Source of the DNA: Lachnospiraceae bacterium
GTDB lineage: Bacteria > Bacillota > Clostridia > Lachnospirales > Lachnospiraceae
DNA: 63,162 bases
Direction of reading: 5' to 3'
Assembly (NCBI GenBank): GCA_022792295.1
Contig: JAAWAR010000089.1
Span: 1-63,162 of the forward strand
In this document: in pieces, positions 42,592 to 50,359 of the stretch
Layout of the letters: each line of letters starts with the position of its first letter
Numbering within the stretch: the stretch's first letter is position 1
Translations under genes and position numbers: made by a program
Notes under the pieces: model-generated
Database searches by the model: none
Told to the model about the DNA's origin: nothing
What the model saw: only the letters and a program-made list of their open reading frames with translations

Positions 42592-43221
42592 TTACATAAT
42601 ACCCATTAATATAGAAGAAACCCGTTCGAAATCATATTGGGCTTCCTTCACTCCTGACTGCTTTCGATACCAGACCTTCAATTCCTGATAGGTCGTCGAA
42701 AACGACCCATAGCCGAGATATAGCTCGGGCGTCTGATAATTGTCCGCAAAAACCACCATCGGCATAATCTTTACACGCGTGATTCCCTGCGCTTCCAAGA
42801 TCGCTGTAAGCCCTGCCGCGCCCTTTTTTAAAGGAAAAAGCGGGTTGGGAAATTCCTCCTTGCGCTTTGGATCCTCCCTGCGCCAAGTCTCCCCATCCGG
42901 CGTTCCGAAAATCTTCGTCCCCCAGCCAAACGCATGCACCAGGTAAATTCCGCTCTTATCCGCTAAAAGTGCATCAAAAATCATATCCCCTTCCGGAAGA
43001 TGAAGCGTCACATTTTCTTTTAAAAAATACGGTTTTTTTGCAAGCTTTCTGAGCTTCTTGGCTACCTTCCTGACCGCCTTCCCATGGTTTCGCTGGCGAT
43101 TCATGTGCTTTGTAAGCAGAACAAAGATGAGTGCCCCCGCAAAGATGAAGAAAAAAAACATCAAATAATCGTTAAGCGTACGCAGCTTCCACGCCTGAAA
43201 GTCATTGCCAAAAAAGTTCAT
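42592..43221 (-). CDS. Membrane-anchored NERD-like protein with degenerate active site
   Basis: 209 residues. One N-terminal helix (MFFFFIFAGALIFVLLTKHM), a lysine-rich stretch and then a nuclease-related-domain-like core: DALLADKSGIYLVHAFGWGT, TWRREDPKRKEEFPNPLFPL and GITRVKIMPMVVFADNYQTP. In active NERD domains the strand after GIY carries E-x-K; here it reads VHAFGWG, so nuclease activity is doubtful. Function unknown. The 254-bp upstream gap to the AbgT gene contains only AT-rich sequence and its divergent control region. Confidence 0.65.
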   Translation of the reverse strand: MNFFGNDFQAWKLRTLNDYLMFFFFIFAGALIFVLLTKHMNRQRNHGKAVRKVAKKLRKLAKKPYFLKENVTLHLPEGDMIFDALLADKSGIYLVHAFGWGTKIFGTPDGETWRREDPKRKEEFPNPLFPLKKGAAGLTAILEAQGITRVKIMPMVVFADNYQTPELYLGYGSFSTTYQELKVWYRKQSGVKEAQYDFERVSSILMGIM

Positions 43222-43475
43222 CGACTTCCTCCTCGTATCTTTGTATCGTAAAACAATTTATTTGATTCTACCATGAAACACAAGCAAACGCAAGAACGAG
43301 ATTGGTGCGTACACGCATTTCACGCGGGGCTTTTCCAAAGATTTTCTTATATAAAGCTAAATAATATAAAAACTTTATAAAATAATGGTGGATTTTTTGT
43401 GCAAATTGTAGTATGATTAAGAGGAAGACAGGATCCTGTGCTTGATTCCGTTGATTATTTTTTAGGAGGGATTCA

Positions 43476-45020
43476 ATGGGCGAAAACACAACCGCCAAAA
43501 AAACTTGGGTTGACAAATGCCTGGACGGCGTTGAACGCGTATGCAATAAGCTCCCGCCGCCGGCTATCCTGTTTTTCTGGCTATTCTTCGTTGTCGGTAT
43601 CGTCGGCGCGCTTTTTACCATGGCAGGTGTTACGCTGGTAAACCCCGCTTCCGGTGAAGAAGTGGTTTCGGCAAATCTGTTCTCAGCTGCCGGACTGCAT
43701 TGGTTTCTTGACAACATGGTCAAAAATTTCACGGGCTTTGCCCCTCTCGGTCTCGTTATTTCGATGACCTTGGGTATCGGCCTCTGTGAAGAATCCGGAT
43801 TGATTATCTCTTTGTTGCGGAGCAGCCTGAAAAATGTTCCGCCAACCCTGGTTCCCTACATCATTGCTTTCGTAGGAACTCTCGGCAATATCGCTTCCGA
43901 TACAGCCGCCGTCGTTATCCCGCCGATGGCTGCCATCATCTACATGGGCGTCGGCAAGCATCCGGTCGTGGGTATGATTGCAGGTTATGCAGGCGCAGAG
44001 GCCGGCTTCTCTGCAAACCTGATGATCGCAGGAACCGATTCCCTGCTTCAGGGCCTTACCAATGATGCCATCAAAGCGTTTATACCGGACTCTACGTTTG
44101 CGGTCGATACAACCTGTAACTGGTTTTTCATGATCGCCTCCACCTTCCTGTGCGCAGTCGTTATCGGTCTTGCCTGTGAAAAGATCGTCGAACCGCGTTT
44201 TGGAAAATATGAAGGAGCAGCCGGGGAAAAGCTTGAAGATGTCACCCCCACACAAAAGAAGGGGCTTCGCGTTACTGGCATCACAGCTCTTTTATACATA
44301 GCGATCCTGTTGGCTGGTTTCTTTGCCTTTGGCCGTCCGTTAGCTGGCGAGAATGGCGCCTTTGTCGGTTCTCCCTTCTTAAAGGGACTGATTCCGATCC
44401 TGTTTATCCTGTTCTCGATCTGTGGTCTCGCTTACGGCTACGCCTCTGGTACCTTCAAGAGCACGACCGATGTAAACAAGGCTATGACCAAGCAGATGGC
44501 CGGCATGGGCTCCTACGTCCTGTTTTGTTTTTTCTGCGGACAGTTCCAGGCCCTGTTTAACTGGACCAAGCTCGGTACGATGTTGGCAATCTCAGGGGCT
44601 GACTTTTTGGAAAATGTCGGCTTTACAGGCCTTCCCATGTGCGTGGTTTTTATCCTGATTTCTGCCTTTGTTAATATTTTCGTATCATCTGGTTCCGCAA
44701 AGTGGGCGATCTTCGCACCGATCTTCGTCCCGATGTTTATGCTCCTCGGATATCACCCTGGCTTTACGCAGCTGTGCTACCGCTTGGGCGATTCTCCCGG
44801 AAACTGCTTTACTCCAATGTCTCCGTATATTTGGATGACCTTAAGCGTTGCGCAGACCAAGTATATGCCCGATTTAAAAATCGGTACGCTGATTTCCAAC
44901 CTGATTCCGGTTGCAGTCGTTCTCCAGATTGCCTGGATCATCTTTTTGGTAATCTGGGCTGTTGCCGGTATCCCGATCGGACCTGGTGTCGGCGTAAGTC
45001 TGCCAGCAGGCATCCTATAA
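43476..45020 (+). CDS. AbgT family transporter, copy 1
   Basis: 514-residue membrane transporter of the AbgT family (p-aminobenzoyl-glutamate uptake or sulfonamide efflux, ion-coupled). About eleven helices and two hairpins; IASDTAAVVIPPMAAIIY and NIFVSSGSAKWAIFAPIFVP are the family's hairpin-tip motifs, and LGDSPGNCFTPMSPYIW is the second. Strong AGGAGGG before the ATG. Copy 2 follows 37 nt later and is about 88% identical by my manual count, so this is a recent tandem duplication. The last third of the protein is the most alike. Confidence 0.92.
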   Translation: MGENTTAKKTWVDKCLDGVERVCNKLPPPAILFFWLFFVVGIVGALFTMAGVTLVNPASGEEVVSANLFSAAGLHWFLDNMVKNFTGFAPLGLVISMTLGIGLCEESGLIISLLRSSLKNVPPTLVPYIIAFVGTLGNIASDTAAVVIPPMAAIIYMGVGKHPVVGMIAGYAGAEAGFSANLMIAGTDSLLQGLTNDAIKAFIPDSTFAVDTTCNWFFMIASTFLCAVVIGLACEKIVEPRFGKYEGAAGEKLEDVTPTQKKGLRVTGITALLYIAILLAGFFAFGRPLAGENGAFVGSPFLKGLIPILFILFSICGLAYGYASGTFKSTTDVNKAMTKQMAGMGSYVLFCFFCGQFQALFNWTKLGTMLAISGADFLENVGFTGLPMCVVFILISAFVNIFVSSGSAKWAIFAPIFVPMFMLLGYHPGFTQLCYRLGDSPGNCFTPMSPYIWMTLSVAQTKYMPDLKIGTLISNLIPVAVVLQIAWIIFLVIWAVAGIPIGPGVGVSLPAGIL

Positions 45021-45057
45021 TATAAAACTACAAATCATAATTTTAGGAGGGATTTTT

Positions 45058-46602
45058 ATGAGCGAAAACACAACCGCTAAAAAAACCTGGGTTGACAAAT
45101 TCTTGGACGGTGTTGAACGTGTATGTAACAAACTTCCACCGCCTGCTATCCTGTTCTTCTGGCTGTTCTTCCTCGTCGGTGTTATCGGCGCGATTTTCAC
45201 TATGGCAGGTGTCAGCCTCGTAAACCCCGCTTCCGGCGAAGCAGTCGTCTCGGCGAACCTGTTCTCGACCGAAGGTCTTCACTGGTTCCTTGACAACATG
45301 GTCAAGAACTTCACTGGTTTTGCCCCGCTGGGTCTCGTTATTTCGATGACCTTGGGCGTCGGCCTCTGTGAAGAATCCGGACTGATTCTTTCCATGTTAA
45401 AGAGCAGTCTGAAAAATGTTCCCCCTGCTTTGGTTCCCTATATTGTTGCCTTTGTAGGAACCGTCGGTAACATTGCTTCCGATACATCTTGTGTGGTCAT
45501 TCCGCCGTTAGCCGCTATTATTTATATGGGCGTCGGAAAGCACCCGGTTGTCGGCATGATCGCAGGTTATGCAGGCGCACAGGCCGGTTTCTCCGCCAAC
45601 TTAATGATTGCCGGTACAGACTCCCTCCTTCAGGGCCTTACCAATGACGCAATCAAAGGCTTCCTGCCGGATTCCACGTTCCAGGTTGACGTTACCTGTA
45701 ACTGGTTCTTCATGATCGCCTCTACATTCCTTTGCGCCGCCGTAATCGGTTTTGTCTGTGAAAAGATCGTAGGACCGCGTTTTGCAAAGTTTTCGGGAGG
45801 AACGACCGAAAAAATGGAGGAGGTCACACCGGAGCAGCGAAAAGGGCTCCGCGCCGCTGGCATTACCGCTATTGTTTACATCCTTATCCTTTTAGTCGGC
45901 TTCTTCGGTTTCAGCCGTCCGTTAGCCGGTGAAAACGGCGCCTTTGTCGGTTCTCCGTTTTTAAAAGGCCTGATCCCGATCCTGTTCATTTTATTCTCGA
46001 TCTGTGGTCTTGCCTATGGTTATGCGTCTGGTACCTTTAAGAATACGACCGATGTCAACAAAGCTATGTCAAAGCAGATGGCCGGCATGGGCTCCTACGT
46101 CCTGTTCTGCTTCTTCTGCGGCCAGTTCCAGGCTTTATTTAACTGGACCAAGCTGGGCACAATGTTAGCAATTTCAGGTGCTGACTTCTTGGAGAACGTC
46201 GGCTTTACAGGCCTTCCGATGTGTGTGGTCTTTATCCTGATCTCTGCCTTTGTTAATATTTTCGTATCATCCGGTTCCGCAAAGTGGGCGATCTTCGCAC
46301 CGATCTTCGTCCCGATGTTTATGCTTCTTGGCTATCACCCCGGCTTTACACAGCTTTGCTACCGTCTGGGCGATTCTCCGGGAAATGCCTTTACACCAAT
46401 GTCTCCGTACATCTGGATGACCTTAAGTGTAGCACAGACCAAATACGACCCCAATATCAAAATCGGTACTTTGATTTCCAACATGATTCCTGTTGCAGTA
46501 ATTCTTCAGGTTATCTGGATCATTTTCCTGATTATATGGGCAGTCGCCGGTCTTCCGATTGGCCCCGGCGTCGGTATGACTCTGCCGGCAGGCATCCTGT
46601 AA
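45058..46602 (+). CDS. AbgT family transporter, copy 2
   Basis: 514 residues, same length as copy 1 and collinear with it; about 60 substitutions, mostly conservative. The changes cluster in residues 1-290 (for example SDTSCVVIPPLA for SDTAAVVIPPMA) and in the loop near 235-250. The hairpin motif reads SPGNAFTP instead of SPGNCFTP. Ribosome site TTTTAGGAGGGATTTTT. It likely shares a transcript with copy 1; a palindromic terminator follows 10 nt after the stop. Different substrate preference between copies is possible but not shown. Confidence 0.92.
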   Translation: MSENTTAKKTWVDKFLDGVERVCNKLPPPAILFFWLFFLVGVIGAIFTMAGVSLVNPASGEAVVSANLFSTEGLHWFLDNMVKNFTGFAPLGLVISMTLGVGLCEESGLILSMLKSSLKNVPPALVPYIVAFVGTVGNIASDTSCVVIPPLAAIIYMGVGKHPVVGMIAGYAGAQAGFSANLMIAGTDSLLQGLTNDAIKGFLPDSTFQVDVTCNWFFMIASTFLCAAVIGFVCEKIVGPRFAKFSGGTTEKMEEVTPEQRKGLRAAGITAIVYILILLVGFFGFSRPLAGENGAFVGSPFLKGLIPILFILFSICGLAYGYASGTFKNTTDVNKAMSKQMAGMGSYVLFCFFCGQFQALFNWTKLGTMLAISGADFLENVGFTGLPMCVVFILISAFVNIFVSSGSAKWAIFAPIFVPMFMLLGYHPGFTQLCYRLGDSPGNAFTPMSPYIWMTLSVAQTKYDPNIKIGTLISNMIPVAVILQVIWIIFLIIWAVAGLPIGPGVGMTLPAGIL

Positions 46603-46611
46603 ACTAAAACT

Positions 46612-46656
46612 AAAATCCCTCCTAAAATTATCCTACATAATTTTAGGAGGGATTTT
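46612..46656 (+). terminator. Palindromic terminator containing a copy of the AbgT ribosome site
   Basis: Perfect 20-bp stem (AAAATCCCTCCTAAAATTAT and complement), 5-nt loop, followed by TATT. The right arm is identical over 24 nt (46636-46659) to the leader of AbgT copy 2 at 45036-45059. It ends the AbgT operon. Confidence 0.8.
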
Positions 46657-46790
46657 TATTAAAAATACTGCCACGAAAAAACGGGGTTGATAAGCTACTG
46701 CCGCCCGCCGGATGCTGAGAGCGGTGTTTCCGTCGGCCCTCCCTTCTTAAAGAGACCGATCCCGATGTTCATGCTTCTTAGCTGCCCTCA
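46637..46790 (+). pseudogene. Decayed third AbgT copy
   Basis: Collinear fragments of the AbgT gene survive: the ribosome-site leader, a damaged start with ATT in place of ATG (ACTGCCACGAAAAAAC versus ACAACCGCTAAAAAAACC), GATAAGCTACTGCCGCCCGC matching the NKLPPPA codons, GAGAGCGGTGTTTCCGTCGG matching ENGAFVG, CCCTTCTTAAAGAGACCGAT matching SPFLKGLIP, and CCGATGTTCATGCTTCTT matching PMFMLL. Large parts between them are deleted. In translation the middle reads ESGVSVGPPFLKRPIPMFML. Confidence 0.75.
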
Positions 46791-47082
46791 GCAGACAAAG
46801 AATCACACGGTTCTGCACCACAGATACGCGATTCTGCGGCGTTACTGTCGCTTGGTGCAGAATCCCTGCACTGATTGATGTTAAACGCCACCAGACGCCA
46901 AGAAACGGCATTTGAGGCATAAATTCCTCTTTATTGGCACAATATCCCGTTGAATAAGACAGACTTTTTTGATGAATGCGGACTTGAAGCAGGCTGACCA
47001 GAAAACAGCATGGCGATACCTCCCTGATACCGCCATATCCACATAAATCATAAAAGGATTTGTTGAACAAAGCAAAAAGAAA
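46791..47082. other. Non-coding stretch after the AbgT relic
   Basis: No gene is recognised. It contains one hairpin with 10-bp arms TTCTGCACCA / TGGTGCAGAA at about 46812-46863. Confidence 0.5.
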
Positions 47083-47109
47083 CGGCGGCCCTGATAAGCA
47101 AAGCCGCCG
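47083..47109 (-). terminator. Terminator of the C_GCAxxG_C_C gene
   Basis: CGGCGGC / GCCGCCG stem, then TTTCTTTTT on the minus strand, about 60 nt after the stop. Confidence 0.7.
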
Positions 47110-47172
47110 AAATAGAATAGGCGCGTGAAAATATGTCTGCTCTGGGGCCAGGCGTATCGTGTCGATTTTCTT

Positions 47173-47643
47173 TTACTTCTTTTTATCCTCTGCCTCTTTG
47201 AGCTTTCGTTCTAAGAGTCCCGCGGCATAGCCGGCAAGCTCCGGACAGGGCCGTTTTTTATAATATTCCTCCGTGCGCTCCTCCGGAACCGGGCTTGTAT
47301 CCTTTGCGATCTTCCCGCCAAGCAGCTCTCTGCAGATAATACTTCCGTTATCCTTCTTAAACTCTACGGCCAGCTCCTGAATCCGTGCATAAAGCTCTGC
47401 CTTCTCCTCTTTCGATTTTGGATCGGAATACCCCTTCAGCGCTCCCGCAGCCATAACCATACCGCTAAAGCAGCCGCACACCTCTCGCATCCTCCCCATA
47501 CCGCCGCCAAAAGCCGATGCCATCCTGGCAATCGTCTCTCTGTCAATTCCAATCTCCTCCTCAAACGCCACCGCCACCGCTTGGCAGCAGTTATAGCCTT
47601 CCAAAAACAGCTCTCTTGCTTTTTCTGCATGTGTCATATCCAT
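47173..47643 (-). CDS. C_GCAxxG_C_C family redox-type protein
   Basis: 156 residues. Conserved cysteines: FLEGYNCCQAVAVAF near residue 19, then FGGGMGRMREVCGCFSGMVMAAG (the family pattern GxxCGA/C-x-SG) and CRELLGG further on. Family members are thought to be redox-active or metal-binding proteins of anaerobes; the reaction is unknown. Ribosome site GGAGGAAA is very close to the ATG. A promoter TTGTGG-17-TATACT is at 47703-47731 on the minus strand, with a dyad (AGGTT-5-AACCT) in its spacer. Confidence 0.88.
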   Translation of the reverse strand: MDMTHAEKARELFLEGYNCCQAVAVAFEEEIGIDRETIARMASAFGGGMGRMREVCGCFSGMVMAAGALKGYSDPKSKEEKAELYARIQELAVEFKKDNGSIICRELLGGKIAKDTSPVPEERTEEYYKKRPCPELAGYAAGLLERKLKEAEDKKK

Positions 47644-47702
47644 TTTCCTCCCATTTCTGCCCCGGCGGGCTCCCTGAAAGTCCTCTGTTTTTTGTCCATC
47701 TC

Positions 47703-47731
47703 AGTATAGCAGGTTTTTTGAACCTCCACAA
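47703..47731 (-). promoter_or_regulatory. Promoter of the C_GCAxxG_C_C gene
   Basis: Minus-strand TTGTGG and TATACT with a 17-nt spacer. The spacer holds the dyad AGGTT CAAAA AACCT, a possible operator. Confidence 0.55.
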
Positions 47732-47805
47732 GATCGCTTTTTTCAAATGTATCTTTTTCTGCCGGGCTGCACATACTGTCCACAAAAACACAAGGAGTAT
47801 ACACC

Positions 47806-47964
47806 ATGGATAAGATACATGACAACACCAATTCCCCGGCTATCGAGCTGCCCGGAAAAGCCTCTGACCCTCAGGCCGGAAATCAGTCCCCGGAAATTAA
47901 TCTTCCGGGAAGCGCAAACGCTACAACGCCCGTTCCAGACGAGTTTCCCAACGAAAGCTATTGA
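47806..47964 (+). CDS. Small 52-residue hydrophilic protein
   Basis: Unrecognised protein, below usual length cut-offs. ATG 47806 has AAGGAG at good spacing. The chain is polar and proline/asparagine-rich with two imperfect copies of a short unit (SPAIELPGKAS and SPEINLPGSAN), and no helix or signal peptide. Third codon positions and the good ribosome site favour a real gene. The stop overlaps the promoter of the tRNA-Gln gene. Confidence 0.6.
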   Translation: MDKIHDNTNSPAIELPGKASDPQAGNQSPEINLPGSANATTPVPDEFPNESY

Positions 47965-47989
47965 AATTTGCCCGAAAGTATGGTAAGAT
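47961..47989 (+). promoter_or_regulatory. Promoter of tRNA-Gln
   Basis: TTGAAA at 47961-47966 and TAAGAT at 47984-47989, 17-nt spacer, about 8 nt from a start near 47997 just before the tRNA. Confidence 0.7.
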
Positions 47990-48003
47990 ACTATTTGTTT
48001 CGT

Positions 48004-48075
48004 TGGGCCATCGCCAAGCGGTAAGGCACAGGACTTTGACTCCTGCAGTCGTTGGTTCGAATCCAACTGGCCCAG
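48004..48075 (+). tRNA. tRNA-Gln (anticodon UUG)
   Basis: 72-nt cloverleaf. Acceptor TGGGCCA / TGGCCCA, anticodon stem CAGGA/TCCTG around loop CTTTGAC, T-loop GGTTCGAATCC. CCA is not encoded; discriminator base G. Confidence 0.96.
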
Positions 48076-48106
48076 TTTTTACTATAAACAAATAGTTTTT
48101 GCCAAC

Positions 48107-48146
48107 AAAAAGAACCCGCAGCTTTCATTCGCTGCGGATTCTTTTT
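48107..48146. terminator. Bidirectional terminator between tRNA transcripts
   Basis: AAAAAGAACCCGCAGC pairs with GCTGCGGATTCTTTTT (one mismatch), 8-nt loop. It serves tRNA-Gln on the plus strand and the Arg-His transcript on the minus strand. Confidence 0.85.
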
Positions 48147-48151
48147 ATGAA

Positions 48152-48227
48152 GGGTGGATACAGGGATTCGAACCCTGGGCCTCCAGAGCCACAATCTGGC
48201 GCGCTAACCAACTGCGCTATACCCACC
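48152..48227 (-). tRNA. tRNA-His (anticodon GUG)
   Basis: 76 nt. Acceptor begins with the extra G(-1) pairing with C73; anticodon loop ATTGTGG in stem CCAGA/TCTGG; T-arm GGGTTCGAATCCC. Second gene of an Arg-His transcript. Confidence 0.96.
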
Positions 48228-48261
48228 ATATATAAACTATGAGACCCTGTAAAAGCCTCAG

Positions 48262-48335
<74 letters not shown>

Positions 48336-48371
48336 AAGCAAAAGCTGTCCTCTCGCCATGACAGCAGAGAT

Positions 48372-48400
48372 AGTATATCCTAAAACCTTCATTCTGTCAA
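48372..48400 (-). promoter_or_regulatory. Promoter of the tRNA-Arg/His transcript
   Basis: Minus-strand TTGACA and TATACT, 17-nt spacer. Confidence 0.8.
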
Positions 48401-48450
48401 GAGATTTTTCAAATTTTCTGGCCCGAACTCCCGTTTTTCGTCGAATGTGC

Positions 48451-48479
48451 TTGTATTTTAGAGCACCGTATTTTATAAT
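48451..48479 (+). promoter_or_regulatory. Promoter of the NlpC/P60 gene
   Basis: TTGTAT and TATAAT with a 17-nt spacer, about 58 nt before the ATG at 48544. Confidence 0.7.
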
Positions 48480-48543
48480 AACAAAAGAAATGTATAATTT
48501 CTTTATTCTCACTGCAAATACGTATGAAAAGGGGCTGATTCGT

Positions 48544-49410
48544 ATGAAAAAAAAATGTATGCTTGCTTTATTCACTGCGGCTCTGTGCTGTTTTTTTGCC
48601 ACACCGGCATTGGCTGACGAGCCTGCGCCAGAATTTTATTCCTTTGCTTTTTATCCGTCCGGACAAACTCAAGATGATCCTCAGGACGTCATTATGAAGG
48701 AGGGCGTATTCGACCAGGAAGCGTACAATGCCGTCTTCTTCCCTTGGGCTGCCCAGATTCCGCAGCCGCCTGTATACGCAGATATGGCTGATTATGCGCT
48801 TGGCGAAGGCGTTTCTTTATTCCGCGTCACAAACACTTGGCAGTCAGATGGCTTATGGACTTCCCCCACGGCAGATGGGGTATTGATCGCAGCCCCACTG
48901 TATGGTGAGCTGTTCCGATATGTCGAAGACGCGGGGGAGGACTGGTGTAAGGTTCGCTATAGCGGCGGCGATGCCTATATCCGCAAAGAAAGTGGTGTCA
49001 TTGAAACCACGATCCAAATGCAGCAGGGCATGGACAAACGTGCACAGATCGTAAGAAATGCAATCAACTGCCTGGGCTGCCCGTACCTCTATGGAGGTCA
49101 GGATCCGATAGCCGGCTTTGACTGCTCCGGCTTTGTCAATACGATCATGAAACAGGCCGGCATCTCTGTCACACGTACGACTAAAACGCTGGTAAAAGAA
49201 GGCACGGCCATTGATGTCTCCCAGATCCGCCCGGGCGATCTGATTTTCTTCGGGGCAAGCGAGGAGACCGTCTCCCATGTTGCCATCTATATCGGCAACG
49301 GGCAGATCATTCATGCCCACAGCACCGGTTACGGCATCCGAGCTGAGAGCTGGAATTACAAGGGGGAAGCACCCTTCCGGATTGTAAATGTTTTGGGCGA
49401 TCAGAATTAA
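48544..49410 (+). CDS. Secreted NlpC/P60 peptidoglycan hydrolase with SH3-like domain
   Basis: 288 residues. Signal peptide (MKKKCMLALFTAALCCFFAT, cleavage near ALA-DEP), an SH3-like middle region about residues 95-155 (FRVTNTWQSDGLWTSPTADG), and a C-terminal C40 domain. Catalytic Cys in FDCSGFVNTIMKQAG, His in VSHVAIYIGNGQIIHAHS and the RPGDLIFFG motif. It cleaves stem peptides of the cell wall outside the membrane. ATG 48544 has AAGGGG upstream; an in-frame ATG seven codons earlier is possible. Confidence 0.9.
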   Translation: MKKKCMLALFTAALCCFFATPALADEPAPEFYSFAFYPSGQTQDDPQDVIMKEGVFDQEAYNAVFFPWAAQIPQPPVYADMADYALGEGVSLFRVTNTWQSDGLWTSPTADGVLIAAPLYGELFRYVEDAGEDWCKVRYSGGDAYIRKESGVIETTIQMQQGMDKRAQIVRNAINCLGCPYLYGGQDPIAGFDCSGFVNTIMKQAGISVTRTTKTLVKEGTAIDVSQIRPGDLIFFGASEETVSHVAIYIGNGQIIHAHSTGYGIRAESWNYKGEAPFRIVNVLGDQN

Positions 49411-49428
49411 TGAAAGCAAGGTCCGAAA

Positions 49429-49467
49429 AGGAGCCACAAACTTTTTGTTTGTGACTCCTCTTTTTTT
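49429..49467 (+). terminator. Terminator of the NlpC/P60 gene
   Basis: GGAGCCACAAAC / GTTTGTGACTCC stem with one mismatch, 5-nt loop, T7 tail. Confidence 0.85.
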
Positions 49468-49594
49468 ACATGATTCTATTTGGCCTCTCTGCCTTCTATA
49501 TTTATGGAAATCCTTCCTCTATAGCAGCCCCTAAATGCAGGACCGCAACATTCACCCCCTGCCACGGTGTACTTTTAAATCCGGGCAGCAAAAA

Positions 49595-49665
49595 AGCAGG
49601 TGATGGGAATCGAACCCACGTATCCAGCTTGGAAGGCTGGTGTTCTACCATTGAACCACACCTGC
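49595..49665 (-). tRNA. tRNA-Gly (anticodon UCC)
   Basis: 71 nt. Acceptor GCAGGTG / CACCTGC, anticodon stem CCAGC/GCTGG around CTTCCAA, T-arm GTGGGTTCGATTCCCA. Second gene of a Pro-Gly transcript. The space 49468-49594 on the other side shows no gene. Confidence 0.95.
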
Positions 49666-49693
49666 ATATCATATAGACTTTTATAAAACTGCA

Positions 49694-49768
49694 TCGGGGT
49701 GACAGGATTCGAACCTGCGACTTCCTGGTCCCAAACCAGGCGCTCTAGCCAAACTGAGCCACACCCCG
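49694..49768 (-). tRNA. tRNA-Pro (anticodon UGG)
   Basis: 75 nt. Acceptor CGGGGTG / CACCCCG, anticodon loop TTTGGGA in stem CCTGG/CCAGG, T-arm CAGGTTCGAATCCTG. First gene after a perfect-consensus promoter. Confidence 0.95.
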
Positions 49769-49821
49769 GTTTTCAAGTGAGGCTTACTGCCGCCCGGCTG
49801 CTCATCTGCAACGCAAGAGTT

Positions 49822-49850
49822 ATTATAGCTCAAACGCTCTCACTTGTCAA
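49822..49850 (-). promoter_or_regulatory. Promoter of the tRNA-Pro/Gly transcript
   Basis: Minus-strand TTGACA and TATAAT, 17-nt spacer: full consensus. Confidence 0.85.
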
Positions 49851-49864
49851 CTGTTTTTTGAAAA

Positions 49865-50359
49865 TTATTCAAGATACGCCGTCGTAAAATGTGCCTCTCC
49901 GGCACGATCCAGCTCCATCAGCATATAGGAGGGCTTACGCCCCTCCTGACGCGGAAAGGAAAGGCTTCCCGGGTTCAAAACCACAAGGCCATCCTTGCAG
50001 TATTCCAGGTATGGCTTATGTGTATGGCCAAACATCACAATATCGACTCCCCGCGATCTCGCCTCATCTTTAAGTCCTTCTGTCCCCAGTGTAGCTCCGT
50101 ACAGATGTCCATGCGTCAAAAACACGCGATACTTCCCGATTGAAAACTCCTTCTCCCTGTCCGTAAAAGAAAAGAAATCGTTGTTTCCCTGTACGGCATG
50201 GATCACACATAGGTCATTTCCCACCCACTCACGAAAATAAGTCTCGCTTCCCTCCGAATCTCCGAGGTGGATCAACATATCAAACGGTGCAACGCGCCCG
50301 ATGACCTCTTTTAGGTTTGTGTCCCTTCTATGGGTATCGCTGACAATTAAAATTCTCAT
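49865..50359 (-). CDS. YfcE/MJ0936-type metallophosphoesterase
   Basis: 164-residue calcineurin-like phosphoesterase. Metal ligands in IVSDTHRRD, LIHLGDSEG, AVQGNND, LTHGHLYG and MFGHTHKPYLE. Acts on small phosphodiesters in vitro in relatives; physiological substrate unknown. ATG 50359 preferred (GGGGAG upstream, MRILIVSD start); it overlaps the rdgB stop by 4 nt, a common pairing in Clostridia. Confidence 0.92.
   Translation of the reverse strand: MRILIVSDTHRRDTNLKEVIGRVAPFDMLIHLGDSEGSETYFREWVGNDLCVIHAVQGNNDFFSFTDREKEFSIGKYRVFLTHGHLYGATLGTEGLKDEARSRGVDIVMFGHTHKPYLEYCKDGLVVLNPGSLSFPRQEGRKPSYMLMELDRAGEAHFTTAYLE

Noticed and set aside
49780-49800. CTACTGCCGCC-like words near 29,899, 46,696 and 49,788 as a dispersed repeat family
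   Set aside because: The shared word is about 10 nt, and the 46.7-kb copy is explained by the AbgT relic.
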